A DNA stretch of 64,000 nucleotides, from the NCBI RefSeq assembly GCF_019091085.1, contig NZ_JAGXJY010000001.1, positions 372,001 to 436,000 on the forward strand, written 5' to 3'. Positions 8,716-16,878 of the stretch are shown one piece after another. The notes under the pieces are model-generated. The model was not told the DNA's origin and did no database searches. It was given only the letters and a program-made list of their open reading frames with translations. The stretch is from Mesorhizobium sp. GbtcB19. Lineage in GTDB: Bacteria; Pseudomonadota; Alphaproteobacteria; Rhizobiales; Rhizobiaceae. A program made the position numbers and the translations under genes. Each line of letters opens with the position of its first letter. The first letter of the stretch is position 1.

Positions 8716-8770
8716 CCTTCTCCCCGTTCACGGGGAGAAGGTGCCCGAAGGGCGGATGAGGGGCGGCGCG
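8716..8770. repeat. Rhizobial intergenic palindromic repeat (CCTTCTCCCCG type)
   Basis: Arms CCTTCTCCCCG and CGGGGAGAAGG (8716-8741, TTCA loop) are perfect 11-base inverted repeats. They are followed by GTGCCCGAAGGGCGGATGAG, a tail that I recall recurring with this hairpin in many rhizobial intergenic regions. It fills the 173-base gap between the sigma gene and the hydrolase. Confidence 0.75.
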
Positions 8771-8818
8771 AGCGTTCGAAGACTCGCGCTACACGGGGCC
8801 CTTTCCGCGATCTGCAGG

Positions 8819-9550
8819 CTAGCCGAGCGTCTCGCCAAAAAACGTCGTCAGCCGCTTCCAATGCCGCTCGGCGCCCGCCTCGTCATAAACGCTATGATCC
8901 GGCACGCACCAGCCATGGCCGACGCCGACATAATTTTCGATGACATGGTCGACCTCTGCCACCCTGAGCGCCTCCGCCAGCCGCGCCGACTGTTCCGGCG
9001 GAAAACTGCGGTCGACGCCGGCGACACCGACATAGACGCGCGCCTTGATCGAAGCCGCCTTGCGGTACGGGCTGTCGGGCGCATCACTTGCCAGATTGCC
9101 GCCATGGAAGCTGGCTGCCGCGACGATCCGGTCCGGATAGCTCGCTGCCGCGTTCAAGGCCCGCGCGCCACCCATGCAATAACCGACGACGCCGACTGGT
9201 CCGGCGATGCCCTCGGCGGCGAGCGCATCGAGAAAGGCGGCACCGTCGCGAATGGTCATGCCCTGCGTCGTGCCGCCGCTCAACAGCGTCAGCTGGGCCT
9301 TGGTCTTGTCCTCGGCAAAGGCGGTTTTGGGGTCGAACGGACCATAGGGCACCATGCGATAGAATAGATCGGGCACCAGAACGGCATAGCCATGCCCCGC
9401 GAGACGCTCGGCCATCTGGTCGAGCGCCGGACGCGGACCGAAAATATCCATGTAGAGGATGATTCCGGCCTTGGCCGGCGCGGCTGGACGAAACAGCCGT
9501 GCTTTCGCTGTGCCGTCCTCGGTCTTGATCTCGACGTCCTGCTTCGTCAT
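8819..9550 (-). CDS. Dienelactone hydrolase family protein
   Basis: The 243-residue alpha/beta hydrolase carries the Cys-nucleophile elbow GYCMGG (Cys about 125), Asp in VAGVDRSF (about 177) and His in GVGHGW (about 210). This is the Cys-Asp-His triad of the dienelactone hydrolase family. Such enzymes open lactones or cleave related esters in the cytoplasm. No chlorocatechol pathway genes are nearby, so the substrate is unknown. Length matches the family. Confidence 0.88.
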   Translation of the reverse strand: MTKQDVEIKTEDGTAKARLFRPAAPAKAGIILYMDIFGPRPALDQMAERLAGHGYAVLVPDLFYRMVPYGPFDPKTAFAEDKTKAQLTLLSGGTTQGMTIRDGAAFLDALAAEGIAGPVGVVGYCMGGARALNAAASYPDRIVAAASFHGGNLASDAPDSPYRKAASIKARVYVGVAGVDRSFPPEQSARLAEALRVAEVDHVIENYVGVGHGWCVPDHSVYDEAGAERHWKRLTTFFGETLG

Positions 9551-9654
9551 TGCGCGCTCCGCATGTTGCCACGCGATAGATATCCGCGCCGCCCGTCAGG
9601 GCAAGCCACGACATCTCAATCGCGGTCAAGTTTCCGTGCGGCTCAGAAAAATGC

Positions 9655-10344
9655 CTACAGGCCGGCGAACGCCGCCATGTGAAAGGCCTGGACCTCGGCC
9701 GGATACCGATAGCTTTTCCCGTAGGGGCAGGCGTTGCGGTCGAGGCAGCCGCCTGTCCGGCAAGGCGCCCCGTGAGGGCCGCACACATGATCGAGGCAGG
9801 CCTCATGGGCAAAGCCCTGCCCGGAATAGGCGTCGACCGGGCAGGATTTCAGGCAGGGTTTTTCGATGCATGTGTCGCAAAGATGAATCACCGCATGAGG
9901 TTCGGCGATCGCGAGTTCGTCCTCGAACAGCAGCGCGCCGCGATAGGCGTGCCAGAGCCCATAGGTCGGATGCATGAGGATGCCGAGCGGCGACGGCTTC
10001 AGCCCCTCCGCCCGTATCGCCCATTGCTGGAACGGCAGATAGGGCCGGTCGGAGGGCGACACGGCACGGCCGCCGAATTCCCGGGCGACCGAGCCGATCA
10101 CCTCGCGCGACCAACTGTCGAGCGGATTGGCGATACCCTTCGCCTGCCGTTCCCGCCAGCGCTGGAAATGCGGCCAGGGCGCCGCGCCCGCCTGCCCGAC
10201 CAGCAGCACGGATCGGGCTGGCGCGGCGGCCCCTGCCGCGGGCGCCATCTCACCGTCGCCAAAGTTGAAACCGCCGCGAAGAATCAGGCCGTGGGCCGCG
10301 AGCGCGGCCGCAATCTCCTCGACCGCTTCGCGCGAAAGAATCAT
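9655..10344 (-). CDS. 4Fe-4S (QueG-like/ferredoxin-like) protein next to mttB
   Basis: The 229-residue protein has an N-terminal half without metal motifs (VLLVGQAGAAPWPHFQRWRERQ) resembling epoxyqueuosine-reductase-type relatives. A Cys-rich C-terminal half follows with CDTCIEKPCLKSCP, then CLDHVC and CRTGGCLDRNAC, enough Cys for two clusters. It lies 89 bases downstream of the MttB-type methyltransferase on the same strand and is probably co-transcribed with it. QueG relatives are cobalamin/Fe-S proteins, so a role in supplying electrons to a corrinoid is a reasonable guess, not shown. It does not encode a full QueG, being shorter and with altered Cys spacing. Confidence 0.65.
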   Translation of the reverse strand: MILSREAVEEIAAALAAHGLILRGGFNFGDGEMAPAAGAAAPARSVLLVGQAGAAPWPHFQRWRERQAKGIANPLDSWSREVIGSVAREFGGRAVSPSDRPYLPFQQWAIRAEGLKPSPLGILMHPTYGLWHAYRGALLFEDELAIAEPHAVIHLCDTCIEKPCLKSCPVDAYSGQGFAHEACLDHVCGPHGAPCRTGGCLDRNACPYGKSYRYPAEVQAFHMAAFAGL

Positions 10345-10433
10345 CCCTTCCGGTCCGGGTCGGAGAAAGCGCTCCGCCAGACTTCCTTGTGGATGATGTC
10401 GGCCACTTTAGCCCGGCCTGAATCGGGCTCCTT

Positions 10434-12008
10434 TCAAGTGAAGGCGTCGGGCATGGAGCCCTTCTTCCTGGCGATGTAGTCCTTCAGCGCCTCGTCGATC
10501 GCCGGATCGAGATGCGGCGCCTCGTAGCTTTCCAGCCAGCGGCGGGCGAGCTCGTTGGCGCGCTGCGGCGCGGTCTTCTCGCCTTCGGCCAGCCACTGCT
10601 CGTAGGAATTGTTGTCGGCGATGTTGGAGCGGTAGAAGGCGGTCTGGAAATTCGCCTGGGTGTGGTCGCAGCCGAGATAATGGCTGCCCGGCCCGACCTG
10701 GCGGATGGCGTCCATCGCCTGGCCGTTTTCCGACAGGTCGACGCCCTCGGCAAATTTCTGCTGCATGCCGAGCTGGTCGATGTCCATCATGAATTTTTCG
10801 TAGCAGGAGGCGAGACCGCCCTCGAGCCAGCCGGCCGAATGCAGCACGAAATTGGTGCCGGCAAGGATCGTCGAGTTGAGCGTGTTGGCGCTTTCATAGG
10901 CGGCCTGCGCATCGGGGACCTTGGAGGCGCAGAGCGAGCCACCGGTGCGGAACGGCAGGCCGAGCCGGCGCGCGAGCTGCGCGGCGCCATAGGAGACCAG
11001 CGACGGCTCCGGCGTGCCGAAGGTCGGCGCACCCGACTGCATCGAGATCGACGAGGCGAAGGTGCCGAACAGCACCGGCGCGCCGGGCCGGATCAACTGC
11101 GTGAACGAGGCGCCGGCCAGCACTTCGGCCAGCACCTGCGTCAGCGTGCCGGCCACCGTCACCGGGCTCATCGCGCCGGCCAGGATGAACGGCGTGACGA
11201 TGCAGGCCTGGTTATGACGCGAATAGACTTTCAGCGCGCCGAGCATGGTCTCGTCGAACACCATCGGCGAATTGGCGTTGATCAGGCTGGTCAGCACTGT
11301 GTTGTTCTCGACGAAATCGTCGCCGAACACCAGTTTGGCCATCGCCACCGTGTCTTCCGCGCGCTCCGGGGCGGTGACCGAGCCCATGAACGGCTTGTCG
11401 GAATATTTGATGTGGCTGTAGACCATATCGAGATGGCGCTTGTTGACCGGCACGTCGACCGGCTCGCACACCGTGCCGCCCGAGTGGTGGATCGACGGCG
11501 CCATATAGGCGAGCTTCACGAAATTCTGGAAGTCCTCGATCGTGGCGTAGCGGCGGTTGCCGTCGAGGTCGCGGACGAAGGGCGGACCGTAGACTGGCGC
11601 GAACACCGTCGCATTGCCGCCGATCTGCACCGAACGTTCCGGGTTGCGCGCATGCTGGGTGTAGATCGAGGGGGCGGTCTTCAGCAGCGAGCGGCAGAGC
11701 CCCTTGGGGAAATGCACGCGCTCGCCCTTGACGTCGGCGCCCGCTTCCTTCCACAGCGCCAGCGCCTCGGCATCATCACGGAAGATGATGCCAATCTCTT
11801 CCAGCACCGTGTCGGTGTTCTTTTCGATCAGCGCCAGGCCTTCCTCGTTGAGGACCTCGTAAACGTTGATCTTGCGCTTGATGTAGGTGAGCTGGGTGCC
11901 CGGGCCGCCGCCCGAACGGGCCGCCCGGCGTGCCGCCGCGCCGCCGCTGGCGCCGCGTCCGCGTCGTCCACCCGACGCTTCCTGCTCGACTGCCGCGTTA
12001 TCGCTCAT
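10434..12008 (-). CDS. Trimethylamine methyltransferase (MttB) family, non-pyrrolysine, probable glycine betaine:corrinoid methyltransferase
   Basis: The 524-residue COG5598 barrel reads through without an in-frame TAG, so it lacks pyrrolysine and belongs to the MtgB-like branch. Characterised members of that branch demethylate quaternary amines such as glycine betaine. It would pass a methyl to the corrinoid protein encoded divergently at 12281. The first about 37 residues precede the fold and are Arg/Gly/Ala-rich (GGRRGRGASGG, then ARRAAR). The barrel body contains SIHHSGGTVCEPVDVPVN, SGAPTFGTPEPSLVSYGA and a C-terminal GSHYLGCDHTQANF. Downstream lies the 4Fe-4S protein. GTCGCAAA sites lie in the shared promoter region. 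The exact substrate (glycine betaine, proline betaine, carnitine or other) cannot be told from sequence. Confidence 0.88.
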   Translation of the reverse strand: MSDNAAVEQEASGGRRGRGASGGAAARRAARSGGGPGTQLTYIKRKINVYEVLNEEGLALIEKNTDTVLEEIGIIFRDDAEALALWKEAGADVKGERVHFPKGLCRSLLKTAPSIYTQHARNPERSVQIGGNATVFAPVYGPPFVRDLDGNRRYATIEDFQNFVKLAYMAPSIHHSGGTVCEPVDVPVNKRHLDMVYSHIKYSDKPFMGSVTAPERAEDTVAMAKLVFGDDFVENNTVLTSLINANSPMVFDETMLGALKVYSRHNQACIVTPFILAGAMSPVTVAGTLTQVLAEVLAGASFTQLIRPGAPVLFGTFASSISMQSGAPTFGTPEPSLVSYGAAQLARRLGLPFRTGGSLCASKVPDAQAAYESANTLNSTILAGTNFVLHSAGWLEGGLASCYEKFMMDIDQLGMQQKFAEGVDLSENGQAMDAIRQVGPGSHYLGCDHTQANFQTAFYRSNIADNNSYEQWLAEGEKTAPQRANELARRWLESYEAPHLDPAIDEALKDYIARKKGSMPDAFT

Positions 12009-12120
12009 GATCGTTCTTCCTATAACTTGGCCTGAATTGGCTGGGGCGGCCCATCGTCGCCGCTTCTTGCCGGATCGTAGCCATGCACCCTATTGGAAAC
12101 GGCCAGCCAGCGCCAACGCC

Positions 12121-12186
12121 TGTCGCAAAATCGACAAGAAAAGCGCCATTTTTTCAGTCGCTTTCCTTTTGCGGGAAGTCGCAAAT
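12121..12186. promoter_or_regulatory. GTCGCAAA half-sites in the mttB/corrinoid divergent promoter
   Basis: Within the 272-base divergent region, GTCGCAAAA (12122-12130, itself in the inverted repeat TGTCG/CGACA at 12121-12136) and GTCGCAAAT (12178-12186) repeat the arm of the perfect palindrome found before the GlxA-type regulator at 26813-26834. Starts are 56 bases apart. This suggests control by that regulator, inferred only from the shared word. Confidence 0.5.
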
Positions 12187-12280
12187 CAGCTATGGCTAGC
12201 TCGCCCTCACGGGTTAGGTATTGGCGCATCGATTTTTAGGCTGCCGCAGTCATTCCGAGCAGCAAGGAGCCCGAGAAAAA

Positions 12281-12979
12281 ATGTCCGACGACGAGATCAT
12301 CCTTTCCGAGCTTTCCGACGAGGAGCTTGTGCAGCAGATGCACGACGACCTCTATGACGGTCTGAAGGAAGAAATCGAGGAAGGCACGCATATCCTTCTC
12401 GAGCGTAATTGGGCGCCTTACAAGGTGCTGACCGAGGCGCTGGTCGAAGGCATGCGCATCGTCGGCGAGGATTTCCGCGACGGTATCCTGTTCGTGCCGG
12501 AGGTGCTGCTCTCTGCCAACGCCATGAAGGCCGGCATGGCGATCCTGCGTCCGCTGCTTGCCGCCACCGGCGCGCCGAAGCAGGGCAAGATGGTGATCGG
12601 CACCGTCAAGGGCGACATCCACGACATCGGCAAGAACCTCGTCGGCATGATGATGGAAGGCGCCGGCTTCGACGTCATCGACCTCGGCATCAACAACGCG
12701 GTCGAGAAATATCTCGACGCCATCGAGCAGCATCAGCCCGACATCATCGGCATGTCGGCACTGCTCACCACCACCATGCCCTACATGAAGGTCGTCATCG
12801 ACACGATGAAGGAAAAGGGCATCCGTGACGATTACGTCGTGCTGGTCGGCGGTGCGCCGCTCAACGAGGAATTCGGCAAGGCCGTCGGCGCCGACGCCTA
12901 TTGCCGCGATGCGGCGGTTGCTGTCGAGACCGCGAAGGACTTCATGAAGCGCAAGCACAACGTTCGCGCTTCCGCCTGA
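12281..12979 (+). CDS. Cobalamin-binding methyltransferase corrinoid protein
   Basis: ATG at 12281 follows AAGGAG and gives 232 residues. Residues 1-100 are the helical cap domain and 101-232 the Rossmann-like B12 domain with GDIHDIGKN (His114 as lower axial cobalt ligand), MSALLTTTMPYMK and LVGGAPLNEEF. It is the methyl carrier between the MttB-type enzyme, the pterin methyltransferase at 18630 and probably the homocysteine enzyme at 4425. The first 36 residues hold 14 Asp/Glu and one Lys. The gene is divergent from mttB and is followed by a terminator at 13003, so it is a single-gene unit. Confidence 0.93.
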   Translation: MSDDEIILSELSDEELVQQMHDDLYDGLKEEIEEGTHILLERNWAPYKVLTEALVEGMRIVGEDFRDGILFVPEVLLSANAMKAGMAILRPLLAATGAPKQGKMVIGTVKGDIHDIGKNLVGMMMEGAGFDVIDLGINNAVEKYLDAIEQHQPDIIGMSALLTTTMPYMKVVIDTMKEKGIRDDYVVLVGGAPLNEEFGKAVGADAYCRDAAVAVETAKDFMKRKHNVRASA

Positions 12980-13002
12980 CCCCAAGGCATCAGGATGGAT
13001 CG

Positions 13003-13033
13003 AAAAAGCCGCGCCTTGCAGCGCGGCTTTTTT
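13003..13033 (+). terminator. Rho-independent terminator after corrinoid gene
   Basis: Perfect 12-base arms AAAAAGCCGCGC and GCGCGGCTTTTT with a CTTGCA loop, followed by T; starts 23 bases past the corrinoid stop codon. The A-rich 5' arm means it could also stop the entericidin transcript from the other side. Confidence 0.85.
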
Positions 13034-13061
13034 GTTCCCAGATGATGGAAGAAGCTGAAGA

Positions 13062-13196
13062 TCAGTTGACGGTGTCCTTGACCGCCCTTGCCGTCGATTT
13101 GACGTCCTTGCCGACGCCCCGAATGGTGTTGGCGCAGGCCGTGAGTGCAAGCGCGCAGGCAAGGATGGCGATCGGCGCGATGCGTAGCAGTTTCAT
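13062..13196 (-). CDS. Entericidin A/B family lipoprotein
   Basis: A 44-residue peptide reads MKLLRIAPIAILACALALTA then CANTIRGVGKDVKSTARAVK. It has a short signal peptide, a lipobox LTAC with the acylated Cys, and the NTIRGVGKDV core typical of entericidins. It would be an outer-membrane-associated small lipoprotein, described in enteric bacteria as a toxin/antidote-like pair linked to stationary phase. Only one member is present here. AGGGAGA precedes the ATG. It lies between, and opposite to, the corrinoid and DUF1638 genes. Confidence 0.85.
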   Translation of the reverse strand: MKLLRIAPIAILACALALTACANTIRGVGKDVKSTARAVKDTVN

Positions 13197-13248
13197 AAAC
13201 GGTGTCTCCCTCGACAGATATTAGCCCCGCAGCGAAAGCCGGCCCGAC

Positions 13249-13878
13249 TTGGTCAAGACGCAAAAAACGGAACCGAATCAAACAGACAGGCTGCTCGTCA
13301 TCGCCTGCGGGATGATTGCGCGCGAAGTTTTGGCCGTCAAGCAACAGCTAAAGCTCGACCATCTGGAACTGACCTGCCTGCCGGCCGAGTTCCATTTCTA
13401 TCCGGACCGCATCGTGCCGGCGATGGACAAGGCGATCGAGAAGGCCAAGGCAGAAGGCTACCAGCGCATCTTCGTCGGCTATGCCGATTGCGGCACCGGC
13501 GGCCTGCTCGACCGCGTCATCGAGAAGCATGGCGTCGAGCGCATGGCCGGGCCGCATTGCTTTGCCTTCTACCAGGGCATGGACACCTACGCGAAGGTCG
13601 CCGAGGACGACATGATGTCGTTCTACATGACTGACTTCCTCTGCCGCCAGTTCGAGGCCTTCTTCATCAAGCCGCTCGGCCTCGACCGGCATCCCGAGCT
13701 CATCAAGGATTATTTCGGCAACTACGAGAAGCTCATCTATCTCGCCCAGACCGACGATCCGGAACTCGACAAGGTCGCTGAGAGAGCCGCGGCCATGCTC
13801 GGGCTTGCCTATGAGCGCCGAGCGACCGGCTATGGCGACCTGACCAGCGAGCTGGCGCGAGCGGCGGCTCACGCCTGA
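13249..13878 (+). CDS. DUF1638 family protein
   Basis: The 209-residue protein matches DUF1638: LLVIACGMIAREV at the N-terminus, LPAEFHFYPDRIVPAM, YADCGTGGLLD and PHCFAFYQG, with Cys and His residues that could hold a ligand or metal. The start used is TTG at 13249; no clear ribosome binding site supports it and the true start may lie slightly downstream. DUF1638 genes tend to accompany MttB-like methyltransferase loci, as here, so a role in corrinoid methyl transfer is inferred; the biochemical function is unknown. Confidence 0.8.
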   Translation: MVKTQKTEPNQTDRLLVIACGMIAREVLAVKQQLKLDHLELTCLPAEFHFYPDRIVPAMDKAIEKAKAEGYQRIFVGYADCGTGGLLDRVIEKHGVERMAGPHCFAFYQGMDTYAKVAEDDMMSFYMTDFLCRQFEAFFIKPLGLDRHPELIKDYFGNYEKLIYLAQTDDPELDKVAERAAAMLGLAYERRATGYGDLTSELARAAAHA

Positions 13879-13883
13879 GGATT

Positions 13884-14798
13884 TCACGCCTCCGCTTCGA
13901 GCGCCGCCAGCACGTCGGCAAAGCCGGTCCTGCAAACAAAACCCAGCCGCTCCCTTGCCCGCGACGGATCGTAGACGCGGTCGATTGACGAGAACATCGT
14001 CCACCCCCTCATGGCGTAGAGCCGTGGATAATCCGGGAAATAGCGCGCGACGACGGATGGCGCGTCGGCGATCAGCTCGGCGCAGTCCTGCGGCCGGAAC
14101 GGCGTCGGCGCCGAGATGATAAAGGTGTCGAAACCGAGCCGCGGCGCCTTCTCCAACGCCGCCACATGGGCTTCCGCCGCATCCTCCACCGTCAGCCGCC
14201 GGAACAGCAACTCGTTCGCCTTGGTGTTGGCGTCGGACTGCTCGATGGCGTGCGCCATGTCGTCCGCCTCGGGAAAGAAACGCGCCGTGCGCAGCACCAC
14301 CACCGGCAATCCATGCTCGATATGACAGAGGCGGCACAGATGCTCGGCCGAAAGCTTCGTCACGCCATAAATGTTGCGCGGCTCCGGCGACATCTCCTCG
14401 GTCAGCCAGACTGCCTTGCGCGCGCCGCCCTGAAAACCGGCGCGGATCGCCTGCGAGATCATCAGCGATGTCGTCGAGGTGAAGACGAAGCGTTGCACGC
14501 CGAAGGCTACGGCCGCGTCGAGCAGGTTCAGCGTGCCTTGCACATTCGTCGCGACGAAGTCTGTATTCTCGAAGTGCTCGATGTTGGGCTTATGCAGCGC
14601 GCCGCTGTGAATGATGGCCTCGATGCGATTCTCACGGACGGTTCTCAGGACAAGATCGCGATCCGCGATCGAGCCGACGATCTGCGTGCGCGCCGAAGCA
14701 ACCGGATCGAGGCCGATGACGTCATGGCCAAGCGCCTTGAGCCTTGGCTGAAGCCCGCTGCCCAGCCAGCCGGACGATCCCGTCAGCAATATTCGCAT
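13884..14798 (-). CDS. NAD-dependent epimerase/dehydratase (extended SDR)
   Basis: The 304-residue protein has an N-terminal Rossmann motif GSSGWLGSG, Ser in FVFTSTTSLM and the catalytic YGVTK (Tyr-x3-Lys). This is an extended short-chain dehydrogenase of the nucleotide-sugar epimerase type. Substrate unknown. It converges with DUF1638, 5 bases apart, and has no obvious functional tie to the corrinoid genes. Confidence 0.85.
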   Translation of the reverse strand: MRILLTGSSGWLGSGLQPRLKALGHDVIGLDPVASARTQIVGSIADRDLVLRTVRENRIEAIIHSGALHKPNIEHFENTDFVATNVQGTLNLLDAAVAFGVQRFVFTSTTSLMISQAIRAGFQGGARKAVWLTEEMSPEPRNIYGVTKLSAEHLCRLCHIEHGLPVVVLRTARFFPEADDMAHAIEQSDANTKANELLFRRLTVEDAAEAHVAALEKAPRLGFDTFIISAPTPFRPQDCAELIADAPSVVARYFPDYPRLYAMRGWTMFSSIDRVYDPSRARERLGFVCRTGFADVLAALEAEA

Positions 14799-14923
14799 TG
14801 ATCGACCACCATTTTTCCGAGCTCACGCTGTTAAGCACGGATGACAGACGATGGCGAACCGGTAAGTTGTGCGCCAGCGATAGAAAGAACTTTGTTCCAG
14901 CCATTGATTGAGGAAGACATTTC

Positions 14924-15499
14924 ATGACCCCTCGCCTGCTTTTTGCCGCCCTCGGCCTCGTCGCCTTCACTTTGCCCGCCCATGCCGACGGCGAGGTGCA
15001 GAAGCTGATCACATCCGCCGACAAGGCGCGGCTGGACAAGTATGGCGAGACGCGCAAGGCGGCCCTCGCCGAGGCCAAGGCCGGCGATCCTGCCGAGGTC
15101 AAGCAACTGGATGACCTGCTCGCGAAGCCGCTCGTCGCCTTCTCCGACAAGGATCTCACCGGCAACTGGAAGTGCCGCACCATCAAGGCCGGCGGCCTGA
15201 GTCCGCTGATCATCTATGGCTGGTTCAAATGCAAGGTCACCGACGACGGCTCCGGCTGGCGGCTTGCGAAGATCAGCGGCTCGCAGCGCACCACCGGCCG
15301 CTTTTTCGACGACAACGAAAAGCGCGCCATCTATCTCGGCTCGTTCTCGGTCAACAACGACAAGGCCAAGCCCTATGGCAGCGGCCCCGAGAGCGACCAG
15401 GTCGGCTACGCCTTCCGCAACAGCGCTACCGAATGGCGGATCGAATTCCCCGCGCCCCATTACGAATCGAAACTCGACATCATGGAATTCAAGCGCTGA
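14924..15499 (+). CDS. Exported DUF4893 family protein
   Basis: The 191-residue protein starts with a signal peptide (LLFAALGLVAFTLPAHA, cleavage after residue about 22). A DUF4893-type domain follows with LTGNWKCRTIKAGG and WFKCKV; the two Cys could form a disulfide in the periplasm. Function is unknown. A dispersed palindrome follows the stop codon by 6 bases. Confidence 0.8.
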   Translation: MTPRLLFAALGLVAFTLPAHADGEVQKLITSADKARLDKYGETRKAALAEAKAGDPAEVKQLDDLLAKPLVAFSDKDLTGNWKCRTIKAGGLSPLIIYGWFKCKVTDDGSGWRLAKISGSQRTTGRFFDDNEKRAIYLGSFSVNNDKAKPYGSGPESDQVGYAFRNSATEWRIEFPAPHYESKLDIMEFKR

Positions 15500-15504
15500 G
15501 CCAA

Positions 15505-15553
15505 GAGCATGATGCCGAAAAGTGTGCAGCGGTTTTCGGATGACATCATGCTC
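15505..15553. repeat. Dispersed intergenic palindrome, copy A
   Basis: Outer arms GAGCATGATG and CATCATGCTC are perfect. Inner arms CCGAAAA and TTTTCGG enclose a loop GTGTGCAGCGG. Copies with the same core but different paired arms are at 24810, 29541 and 50498, with a weaker one at 56767. Confidence 0.8.
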
Positions 15554-15649
15554 TGTCTCTTTGATTTAGAGCCTTGGCGGCTGACTGAAAGACTGCGGCA
15601 CACCAAGGATTAACCCGCGCCGAATAGCATCCGCCGGTCTCCAGAGCGG

Positions 15650-16441
15650 GTGCTTGCCATGGCAGCGTCGGAATCGAGTACGCGACCAATCGCGGTCGTC
15701 ACCGAAGGTGGTCCGCATATCTGGGCCATTGTCAATGCGCTTGCCGATCGCGTCGGCCCGGTAAGCGTCATTCTCGAATCCCCCGAATCCAAAAAGCGGC
15801 TGCTCGTCGGCCGCGCGCGGCGGCAGGGCTGGATCTCGGCCATCGGCCAGCTCGGCACCATGGTGCTGACCAGGCTCGGCAAACGCTTCCTTGCCGGCCA
15901 CGCCGAGCGGCTGATCGCCGAGGAAAAGCTTGCGACCGAGCCGCGGCAAGGCCAGGCGATCATCCATGTGCCTTCGGCCAACGGGCCGGAATGCCTGAAG
16001 GAAATCAAGGGCATCCAACCTGGCGTGGTCCTGCTGGCCGGCTGCAGGCTGCTGTCGAAGGATATGCTGGCAAAGATACCTTGCCCCGTTCTCAACTATC
16101 ATGCCGGCATCGCCCCCAAATATCGCGGCATGAATGGCGGCTACTGGGCGCTGGCGTCCGGCGACGCGCAGAATTTCGGCACCACCGTGCACCTGGTCGA
16201 TGCCGGTGTCGACACCGGCGGCGTGCTGAAACAGGCGCGCGGCAAAGCCCAAACGGGCGACACCATCGCCAGCTACGCGCTGCGCCAGGCGGCCTTTTCG
16301 CGCGACATCTGCGTCGAGGCGGTCGGCAATGCGCTGGCCGGCAGGCTGGATACGATCGACCCCGCACTGCCGTCCAGGCAGTGGTATCACCCGACGATCT
16401 GGTTCTATCTCTGGACCGGCCTGACGAAGCGCGTCTGGTAA
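15650..16441 (+). CDS. Formyltransferase-fold protein (methionyl-tRNA formyltransferase-like)
   Basis: The 263-residue product has the formyltransferase core: NYHAGIAPKYRGMNGGYWAL (Asn-x-His pair) and the later FGTTVHLVDAGVDTGG (catalytic Asp). It probably uses 10-formyl-THF to formylate an amine; the acceptor is unknown. It lacks the C-terminal domain of true methionyl-tRNA formyltransferase, and the N-terminal 100 residues are unlike purN. Starts at 15650 and 15659 are both possible. It precedes the small gene at 16576 by 134 bases and fits the folate theme. Confidence 0.8.
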   Translation: MLAMAASESSTRPIAVVTEGGPHIWAIVNALADRVGPVSVILESPESKKRLLVGRARRQGWISAIGQLGTMVLTRLGKRFLAGHAERLIAEEKLATEPRQGQAIIHVPSANGPECLKEIKGIQPGVVLLAGCRLLSKDMLAKIPCPVLNYHAGIAPKYRGMNGGYWALASGDAQNFGTTVHLVDAGVDTGGVLKQARGKAQTGDTIASYALRQAAFSRDICVEAVGNALAGRLDTIDPALPSRQWYHPTIWFYLWTGLTKRVW

Positions 16442-16575
16442 TCAGCCGGCGACGGATTTCAGCATTCGCTTTGCGTCATCGCCAGCGTCGCTTTTGAAGG
16501 CGCGCGCGTCGTCCCATAACAAGCGGCCCAACAGCGCTTGCGGCAATGCTCCAAGACTTCGAGGAGTGAGAATTC

Positions 16576-16878
16576 ATGGCCGATCTGATCGTCGTCTATT
16601 GGCGCGACATACCCGCCCAGGTCATCGTCAAGAAGGGCCGGCAGAACGCCAAGCGCGAATTGCCGCTGCGCTTCACCGAGGCGATCGACATGTGCGCCAT
16701 GCGCACCGGCGCCGGCGGCACCGACGACTATCTGGCGGAATGGCGCAAGGCCGACCCTATCCCTGTCGGCGACGACATCGAGGCCGAGGTCGAAAAGGCG
16801 TTCCAGGAACTCGACGCGAAATATGACCGCGAGCGGCTGGTCGCTCTGGTCAAGGCTGGCGGGAAAGAAAATGTCTGA
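16576..16878 (+). CDS. 'Virulence factor' (PF13769-type) small protein of the MetV-MetF operon
   Basis: The 100-residue soluble protein, MADLIVVYWRDIPAQVIVKKG and onward, matches the small 'virulence factor' family by its VVYWRDIPAQV opening and TDDYLAEWR. The name reflects a historical annotation, not a role here. It is the first gene of a tight operon: its end overlaps the MetV-like gene by 8 bases, and MetF follows with a 4-base overlap. A function in methylene-THF reductase assembly or one-carbon transfer is suggested by this linkage only. Confidence 0.8.
   Translation: MADLIVVYWRDIPAQVIVKKGRQNAKRELPLRFTEAIDMCAMRTGAGGTDDYLAEWRKADPIPVGDDIEAEVEKAFQELDAKYDRERLVALVKAGGKENV

Noticed and set aside
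10434..12008. Possible pyrrolysine enzyme
   Set aside because: The MttB-family frame has no in-frame TAG and no pyl genes are present, so it is the non-pyrrolysine branch.
10512..12035. 507-residue plus-strand open frame
   Set aside because: Antisense to the MttB-type gene; no recognisable motif.
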